A stretch of DNA of 20,619 nt from CAZQBY01 sp964540655 (GTDB lineage: Archaea > Altiarchaeota > Altiarchaeia > JAFGQM01): contig CAZINR010000019.1 in NCBI GenBank assembly GCA_964540655.1, positions 1 to 20,619 of the forward strand. Reading direction: 5' to 3'. Both the position numbers and the translations under genes were made by a program. Positions within the stretch are counted from its first letter, which is position 1, and every line of letters starts with the position of its first letter. The notes below the pieces were generated by a model. It saw nothing but the letters and a program-made list of their open reading frames with translations, ran no database searches and was not told where the DNA came from. Shown one piece after another: positions 16,377-20,619 of this stretch.

Positions 16377-17808
16377 AGCCCATATAATCGGAGCCATCCT
16401 CGTCTTGATACTAGCTTCCGTAGGTATGTCCGAAGCCCGCATGAGCTGGCAGAGCTCGGGTTATGAATGGATGAAGCAGTGCTCTGGAGGGGAATGGGCC
16501 AGGGCCAGATACAGCGCCGAAGCGTCTGTATATATAAACGGACACATGGCCGTGTACCCCGGGCCAAACAGCCAGAGGACCCGGCCTTACAATGTGCGCC
16601 CCGGGGAAAGAGCGACCGTATGCGTGGCCGACTCCGCGGTTCTGAACGCCACGCCGGGCGGCGCCTGGTCGGGGGCGGGGGGAACCGACGACACCCCGCC
16701 TATAGATTTCACAGAATCTCCTCTGGGGACCACCTGCACGGGCAAGTCGAGGGAGTTTTACACCTTCACCGATTATGGGAGCAATTACCTGAGCATGAGT
16801 GTGCAGTGTGCGACAACCGAGCCGACGGTCCGATATGACGGGGTGTTGTCGGAGCCCTCATTCACTTTCGACACCCCGGAAGACGACGTCAATATACGCC
16901 ACGAGATGGAATTCGAATGCAATTTCGAGGCCGGCATGACACATTGGGGTAAATGGAGGACTATAGCGCGCTATTTCGAACCGTATGACCCCCACATATA
17001 TCGAACAGACAGCGACCGCATCAGCTACAGCGTTGATGTCCTTGAGCCCCTAGATAATCTTTTGACCACATCGGCCGCAGTCGACAAGAACAGTGTAGAA
17101 CCTGGCGAGACCTTCATAATAACGGTGAACATAGAGAACAACGTCGATGTCGATATCGACCTCTTTGACTATATGTTGGAGGGCGGAGACGACAATGCGC
17201 TATGCAATTTTACGCAGAGGCCCGGGAGCGTATCGCCGGGCTCCGATGTCGATGCCATACTAGTATGCTTGGTACCGGTTGACGTGGACGTTGAGAGAAT
17301 CGATAATCTGTCCGTGTCATTCGAGTCAGACCCGTATCATGCTTGCACGGGAGACGACATCACTACAGTCTTAATCCCGCCTGTAGATGTTTCATCCCCG
17401 GCAGAATCCATTTGCTCCGACGGCATCGACAACGACGGAGACGGCCTGATTGACTGCCTCGACCCCGACTGCTGCTCCGACCCCGCCTGCCCCGCATACG
17501 CCTCGAATGAAGGAGCCAACGGCGGAGTCTGCTGTGCCAACTCCCTGGACGACGACGGAGACGGCCTCATAGACGGGGAGGACCCCGACTGCCTTGCCAG
17601 TCTCCGCTGCCCCATGTTCACGGATTGGGTCTCCGCTGACTCCCAGCACGTTCCAGGCTGCGACTTCGAGGCCCCGGACGACAACCCGCCGTTCACGACG
17701 TGCGTCAGGGATGACGACAAAGACGGCTTCTACGACCAGCAGTGCAACAAGTCGGGGGACACCAGCATCATAAACTTAAGGGTATTCGACGATTGGGTCT
17801 TGAAATGA
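16369..17808 (+). CDS. Secreted protein Q3, N-terminal half of the Q architecture
   Basis: The product has 479 residues: a signal peptide (about 1-23, ending SEA), the same N-terminal domain as Q1 (PGPNSQRTRPY, then GGTDDTPPIDF, then EMEFECNFE), an Ig-like domain (LEPLDNLLTTSAAVDKNSV onward) also shared with Q1, and a single Asp/Cys repeat pair (residues about 349-408). It then leaves the Q plan: the C-terminal module is missing, and the chain ends in about 70 residues with another possible calcium loop (RDDDKDGFYDQQC) and no membrane helix. The next gene, overlapping as ATGA, supplies a repeat pair and the missing C-terminal module. The two look like a Q protein divided over two genes. Confidence 0.85.
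   Translation: MDRAHIIGAILVLILASVGMSEARMSWQSSGYEWMKQCSGGEWARARYSAEASVYINGHMAVYPGPNSQRTRPYNVRPGERATVCVADSAVLNATPGGAWSGAGGTDDTPPIDFTESPLGTTCTGKSREFYTFTDYGSNYLSMSVQCATTEPTVRYDGVLSEPSFTFDTPEDDVNIRHEMEFECNFEAGMTHWGKWRTIARYFEPYDPHIYRTDSDRISYSVDVLEPLDNLLTTSAAVDKNSVEPGETFIITVNIENNVDVDIDLFDYMLEGGDDNALCNFTQRPGSVSPGSDVDAILVCLVPVDVDVERIDNLSVSFESDPYHACTGDDITTVLIPPVDVSSPAESICSDGIDNDGDGLIDCLDPDCCSDPACPAYASNEGANGGVCCANSLDDDGDGLIDGEDPDCLASLRCPMFTDWVSADSQHVPGCDFEAPDDNPPFTTCVRDDDKDGFYDQQCNKSGDTSIINLRVFDDWVLK
17410..17588 (+). repeat. 179-base perfect direct repeat, copy 1
   Basis: This segment, encoding one complete Asp/Cys repeat pair of Q3, is identical base for base to 18270-18448 (offset 860), including synonymous positions. 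The first difference is a silent GAC/GAT at 17589/18449. Such identity points to a recent duplication or ongoing gene conversion. Confidence 0.93.
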
Positions 17809-19265
17809 ACATCAGGGAGCTGTTTGGAAACAAGAGAATTCTAGTAGCATTGGCCCTGATAGCCGTTTCAATTCCCGTCATAGCCGAGATAGCAGTAACC
17901 TGCGAGGACGCTGCCTTGCTCTACAACACATCTGGAGCCAACTGGGTGACATACTGCTGCGGCGTCGCCGACTGGGTCTGCCCGGAGGACTTCCAGGCCG
18001 GTCCGGGGGGCGACAACGTGATATGCGAGCCGGAGAGGGATATCGACTGCTGCGTCTGCCATGACACTACTCCTGACATATGCGAAACGAGCATCTACAA
18101 GAACAAGCACTGCGACCCCGGCTGTGCCGTACCGGGCGACGGCGCCCCGAGAGGGGAGGGCTGGGGTTCGTGCGTCGCCTGCGAGGACTACCCCTGCCCG
18201 AGCGGAAGCGATGAGGATTGTCCATATAACTGCGTCTGCGTGAACTTCCAGTGCACCGGAGCCGGTGAGATTTGCTCCGACGGCATCGACAACGACGGAG
18301 ACGGCCTGATTGACTGCCTCGACCCCGACTGCTGCTCCGACCCCGCCTGCCCCGCATACGCCTCGAATGAAGGAGCCAACGGCGGAGTCTGCTGTGCCAA
18401 CTCCCTGGACGACGACGGAGACGGCCTCATAGACGGGGAGGACCCCGATTGCGGCGGCCCCCCACCAGGGCCCGACGGCGAGTGCCACTTCGAGTTCTGC
18501 GAGAGCGACCCCGGCTGCATAATTGGCTGCGTCGGCCCCTGCGAAGACCCCTCCTTGCTCTGCTGCCCGGCCGGCTCTTGGACATGCGCCTGCATGGAGT
18601 CCTGTAGCCTGGCGTACGATGGCACGTTCAATAGCATGAGAAAGACGGGCTCGATAGACATCTTCGACATCCAGTTCGGCGACGCCTCTTTCGTCCCGGA
18701 CTCGGAAGCTCCGATAGACTGGCGCTTCTACGCCGATGAAGACGATTACGGGGGGACGTCCTGCCTACAGAAGGCGACCTTCGACAAGACGGAGCCAATG
18801 CCGGAGAACGACGGCCAGCGCCATCCGGTGACCACCCTCACTCTCCAGACCGTACCCGGCGAGTACTGCGCGGTGCAGGTCCATGCGATAGCACCCGACG
18901 GCGTGACTGAGGTATTGGGCTACTACATACTGGATAATGGAGAGCTTCCGACGATAAACCCGAACGTCCAACTCCCCGAGCTGCCGGCGAGCATGCACCC
19001 AACGGCCATCTACTCGGATAGCCGCATTGATGCCGAGAGCGCCTTCTCCGGGGCCTCTGCTGCTGTAAACAGCCTCAGCTCCGCCTGCAGCGGATGCGTG
19101 GGCCTGCCGAGGAGCAAGCTCGACGAGTCCTGGGCCAATCTGGCAGCAGCCCAGAGGTACCTCGACTCTTGTCCGCCGGCCGGAGGCGGGATTCCCTGCC
19201 GCCTGTCCCAGTACTATTCGGCAAGAGCCCTGACCCTGGCCAACGAGGGACTGAGCATTCTCTGA
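17805..19265 (+). CDS. Secreted Cys-rich protein R, C-terminal half of the Q architecture
   Basis: The product has 486 residues from the ATG at 17805, which overlaps the Q3 stop as ATGA and begins a clear signal peptide (MNIRELFGNKRILVALALIA, cleavage near residue 27). The earlier in-frame ATG at 17742 would bury this peptide and lies inside Q3. Then comes a Cys-rich domain (about 33-156; CC, CVC, CxxC motifs) not found in Q1 or Q2, one Asp/Cys repeat pair (157-216) identical to that of Q3, a second Cys-rich stretch (227-267), and the conserved C-terminal module (271-486) with YDGTFNSMRKTGS, NPNVQLPELP, NLAAAQRYLDSC and SQYYSARALTLANEG. It has no membrane anchor. It probably works with Q3 and P3, which share its transcript. 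Confidence 0.87.
   Translation: MNIRELFGNKRILVALALIAVSIPVIAEIAVTCEDAALLYNTSGANWVTYCCGVADWVCPEDFQAGPGGDNVICEPERDIDCCVCHDTTPDICETSIYKNKHCDPGCAVPGDGAPRGEGWGSCVACEDYPCPSGSDEDCPYNCVCVNFQCTGAGEICSDGIDNDGDGLIDCLDPDCCSDPACPAYASNEGANGGVCCANSLDDDGDGLIDGEDPDCGGPPPGPDGECHFEFCESDPGCIIGCVGPCEDPSLLCCPAGSWTCACMESCSLAYDGTFNSMRKTGSIDIFDIQFGDASFVPDSEAPIDWRFYADEDDYGGTSCLQKATFDKTEPMPENDGQRHPVTTLTLQTVPGEYCAVQVHAIAPDGVTEVLGYYILDNGELPTINPNVQLPELPASMHPTAIYSDSRIDAESAFSGASAAVNSLSSACSGCVGLPRSKLDESWANLAAAQRYLDSCPPAGGGIPCRLSQYYSARALTLANEGLSIL
18270..18448 (+). repeat. 179-base perfect direct repeat, copy 2
   Basis: This is the second copy of the segment at 17410-17588, here inside the R gene and in the matching reading phase. 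Recombination between the copies would delete 860 bases and fuse Q3 directly to the C-terminal part of R, recreating a single Q-type gene. Confidence 0.93.
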
Positions 19266-19279
19266 GCAGTTTAAAACAA

Positions 19280-19290
19280 CTTTTTTATAG
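19280..19290 (+). promoter_or_regulatory. TATA box of the thioredoxin operon
   Basis: The sequence CTTTTTTATAG predicts transcription from about 19310. This falls after the ATG at 19296, so translation should begin at the ATG at 19326. The T run may also terminate the surface-protein transcript ending at 19265. Confidence 0.65.
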
Positions 19291-19325
19291 AAGCCATGTA
19301 TAACTATTCATTTTTATTGAATACT

Positions 19326-19712
19326 ATGGACAAGGAACTCGAGAGGATAAGGGCTGAGAAGGCGGCCCAGCTGAAGGCGAAGATGGAGCGAAACGAGCCG
19401 TTGATGGTGACGGATGCGGATTTTGACAAGACGATAAGCGAAAACGAGTTCGTGATAGTGGATTTTTGGGCTCCCTGGTGCGGTCCCTGCCGGATGGTGG
19501 CGCCGGTCCTGGACCAGCTGGCTAAGAAATACGCGGGTCTGGTGACGATAGTCAAGATGAACGTGGACGAGAACCAGCAGACGCCGGCCAGCTTCGGAAT
19601 AAGGGGTATCCCTACGATGATATTCTTCAAAAAGGGAATTCAGGTGGACAAGGTGGTCGGAGCCTTGTCCCAGCAGGCTCTGGAGTCCAAAATAAAGGAG
19701 CACATGAACTAA
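19326..19712 (+). CDS. trxA: Thioredoxin
   Basis: This 128-residue cytoplasmic dithiol/disulfide oxidoreductase reduces protein disulfides. The thioredoxin fold is evident: FVIVDFWAPWCGPCRMVAP with the active site WCGPC (51-55), and the cis-Pro at 96 in IRGIPTMIFFKKG. A charged N-terminal helix (MDKELERIRAEKAAQLKAKM) precedes the fold. The start at 19326 is chosen because the TATA box places the transcript start after the in-frame ATG at 19296, which would add the unlikely MYNYSFLLNT. There is no signal peptide. It is the first gene of a three-gene operon, and the next ATG follows its stop by one base. Confidence 0.93.
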   Translation: MDKELERIRAEKAAQLKAKMERNEPLMVTDADFDKTISENEFVIVDFWAPWCGPCRMVAPVLDQLAKKYAGLVTIVKMNVDENQQTPASFGIRGIPTMIFFKKGIQVDKVVGALSQQALESKIKEHMN

Positions 19713-19713
19713 G

Positions 19714-20001
19714 ATGGCCGAAGTCAAGATAGAGGTATTCACCTCTATGACCTGCCCTCACTGCCCGGCGGCCGTGACCGCTACAAAGCAACTGCTCAAA
19801 GAGAACCCGGACCTCGCCGGCAAGGTCAAGTGGAAGGAGATCAGCACTTCTTCTTCGGAAGGCAGGAGCAAGGCCGCGCGCTACGGAATCCGCAGCATCC
19901 CCACCATAGTACTGACCAACAAGAAAGGGCAGAAAGGGGGTTATGTTGGCGCCCCCACCCAGAAGAAGTATCTGGAGATGGTCGAGAAGATGCTCGGATG
20001 A
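19714..20001 (+). CDS. Glutaredoxin-like/thioredoxin-fold small protein
   Basis: The 95 residues carry the redox motif TCPHCP (Cys14 and Cys17) after the first strand (VKIEVFTSMTCPHC) and the cis-Pro at 63 in IRSIPTIVL. The size and layout match the short archaeal thioredoxin/glutaredoxin-like proteins of methanogens, which exchange thiols with other redox partners. The partner is unknown; the adjacent thioredoxin and its reductase are obvious candidates, but no reductase is in the window. A GGAG element lies 14 bases before the ATG inside the preceding gene. The stop overlaps the next gene as ATGA. Confidence 0.9.
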   Translation: MAEVKIEVFTSMTCPHCPAAVTATKQLLKENPDLAGKVKWKEISTSSSEGRSKAARYGIRSIPTIVLTNKKGQKGGYVGAPTQKKYLEMVEKMLG

Positions 20002-20348
20002 TCCTAAAGAAGATTGGGAAAGCCCTTGATAAGGATGAACTCGGATGTGAAGACGTCCTCTGCTGCGTACTTGGAATCTCCTCCACAGACGCATACGTCT
20101 TCTCCGCCATAAAGGGCAAGGCAACCGTTAAGGGGCTCATGGATGAACTGGGCAAGAGCCAGACCAGGGTCCAGATATCACTCAACAACCTGGTCAGTCT
20201 CGGTCTTTTGGAAAGAAGGCCGCTCGATACCGAACGGGGCGTCAAGTACGGATATTCGCCTGTCAGCAAGGAAAAAGTCAAAGCGATTCTTCTGAAACGT
20301 CTTAAAGATTCCTGCGAAAAGCTAAGGAAAGAGATAGAATCGCTCTAG
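19998..20348 (+). CDS. Winged-helix transcriptional regulator (TrmB/MarR-like)
   Basis: The 116-residue product starts at the ATG overlapping the preceding stop. An N-terminal segment GCEDVLCCVLGISSTDAYVF contains three cysteines (17, 22, 23). It is followed by a helix-turn-helix (GLMDELGKSQTRVQISLNNLV, about 46-66) and a wing (LLERRPLDTERGVKYGYSP). A charged helix with one further Cys (106) closes the protein, possibly for dimerisation. The pattern fits small archaeal TrmB/MarR-type regulators. Being co-transcribed with thioredoxin and a glutaredoxin-like protein and rich in Cys near the DNA-binding domain, it could be a redox-responsive regulator of this operon; that is inference. Its stop codon overlaps that of the convergent downstream gene. 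Confidence 0.82.
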   Translation: MILKKIGKALDKDELGCEDVLCCVLGISSTDAYVFSAIKGKATVKGLMDELGKSQTRVQISLNNLVSLGLLERRPLDTERGVKYGYSPVSKEKVKAILLKRLKDSCEKLRKEIESL

Positions 20349-20619
20349 CCCATCAGTTTCAGGAAGAGGCCGGTCGCGATTAAGTCCGCTGTGGTTCCAG
20401 GGTTCAGAGCGTTCCCATCCGAGCGGAGATAATTGTCGAATTCTGAAATGCTGGTCTTGCCTGAAAGAACTTTCCTCGCCATCCTGGAGACTTTTTTGGC
20501 CTCTTCGAGCCCTCTTTTGCGCGCAATAAGGGTGTCGGGATGCTCTGAAAGCACTTGGATGAAATTCTTGGTTATCGACTTGGGATCTGTCCCTATGCGC
20601 GCGCTTATGCCCCTTGAGA
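20345..20619 (-). CDS. CitG-family protein (triphosphoribosyl-dephospho-CoA synthase-like), 3' part
   Basis: Only the last 90 residues are in the window; the frame is open to the edge (reading SRGISARIGTDPKS...), so the 5' part lies beyond 20619. The C-terminal signature HPDTLIARKRG, then FDNYLRSDGNALNPGTTADL is that of the CitG/MdcB family. Bacterial members make the 2'-(5''-triphosphoribosyl)-3'-dephospho-CoA precursor of the citrate lyase or malonate decarboxylase prosthetic group. Archaeal members usually occur without citrate lyase and their substrate is uncertain, so the family name should not be read as a proven reaction. A GTG at 20554 is internal, not the start. It converges on the regulator gene, with the two stop codons overlapping. 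Confidence 0.88.
   Translation of the reverse strand, partial: SRGISARIGTDPKSITKNFIQVLSEHPDTLIARKRGLEEAKKVSRMARKVLSGKTSISEFDNYLRSDGNALNPGTTADLIATGLFLKLMG

Noticed and set aside
17742..17804. Upstream in-frame start for the R gene (MQQVGGHQHH)
   Set aside because: It lies inside Q3 coding sequence and would put 21 residues before a well-formed signal peptide; the ATGA start at 17805 matches the other gene junctions.
19296..19325. Upstream start for thioredoxin (MYNYSFLLNT)
   Set aside because: It lies within 10 bases of the TATA box, before the expected transcript start; the ATG at 19326 begins a normal thioredoxin N-terminus.
17805..20001. Functional link between the disulfide-rich surface proteins and the thioredoxin operon
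   Set aside because: The redox proteins lack signal peptides and have their own TATA box; adjacency alone does not support an extracytoplasmic disulfide role.

Overview
The window is archaeal. It carries a group II chaperonin (thermosome) with a Gly/Met tail, a 52-residue Sec61-beta/SecG, an Lrp/AsnC regulator, a CitG-family protein, and TATA boxes of TTTTTAT type about 25-37 bases before most first genes. Ile is often ATA and Arg often AGG. I cannot fix the phylum; the large Cys/Asp-rich secreted proteins would suit an uncultured lineage known from metagenomes, and a 100-N gap shows the sequence is a scaffold.

Left part (1-4658), housekeeping: thermosome (+); convergent secG (-); trpE-trpG (-, ATGA overlap) for anthranilate synthase; and a divergent Lrp/AsnC regulator (+). 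A perfect 12-base palindrome lies in the trpE/lrp intergenic region.

Centre (4715-19265), all + strand, about 14.5 kb: three consecutive copies of one two-component cell-surface cassette. Each starts with its own TATA box and a 'P' gene, encoding a signal peptide, beta-sandwich-like extracellular domains, a Pro-rich stalk and one C-terminal membrane helix (4715, 10146, 14775). Overlapping its stop codon is a 'Q' gene for a secreted Cys/Asp-rich protein made of DxDxDG calcium-loop-like repeats with paired cysteines (6292, 11495, 16369). Cassette 1 Q is interrupted by a one-base frameshift in a C6 run. Cassette 2 Q is interrupted by the assembly gap, which falls inside a 126-base tandem repeat. 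In cassette 3 the Q architecture is split into two overlapping genes (16369-17808 and 17805-19265) that share a 179-base identical segment. Q1, Q2 and the second half of Q3 end in the same roughly 210-residue C-terminal module. My reading is that P is a membrane-anchored scaffold and Q its secreted, calcium-stabilised, disulfide-rich partner, amplified and diversified by recombination between repeats. The function is unproven; adhesion or cell envelope is the natural guess.

Right part (19280-20619): a tight operon of thioredoxin, a CPHC glutaredoxin-like protein and a Cys-containing winged-helix regulator, followed by a convergent, truncated CitG-family gene. These redox proteins lack signal peptides, so they act in the cytoplasm and are probably unrelated to the disulfide-rich surface proteins. 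No tRNA, rRNA, CRISPR array or transposase is visible, and no gene-free stretch exceeds 300 bases.
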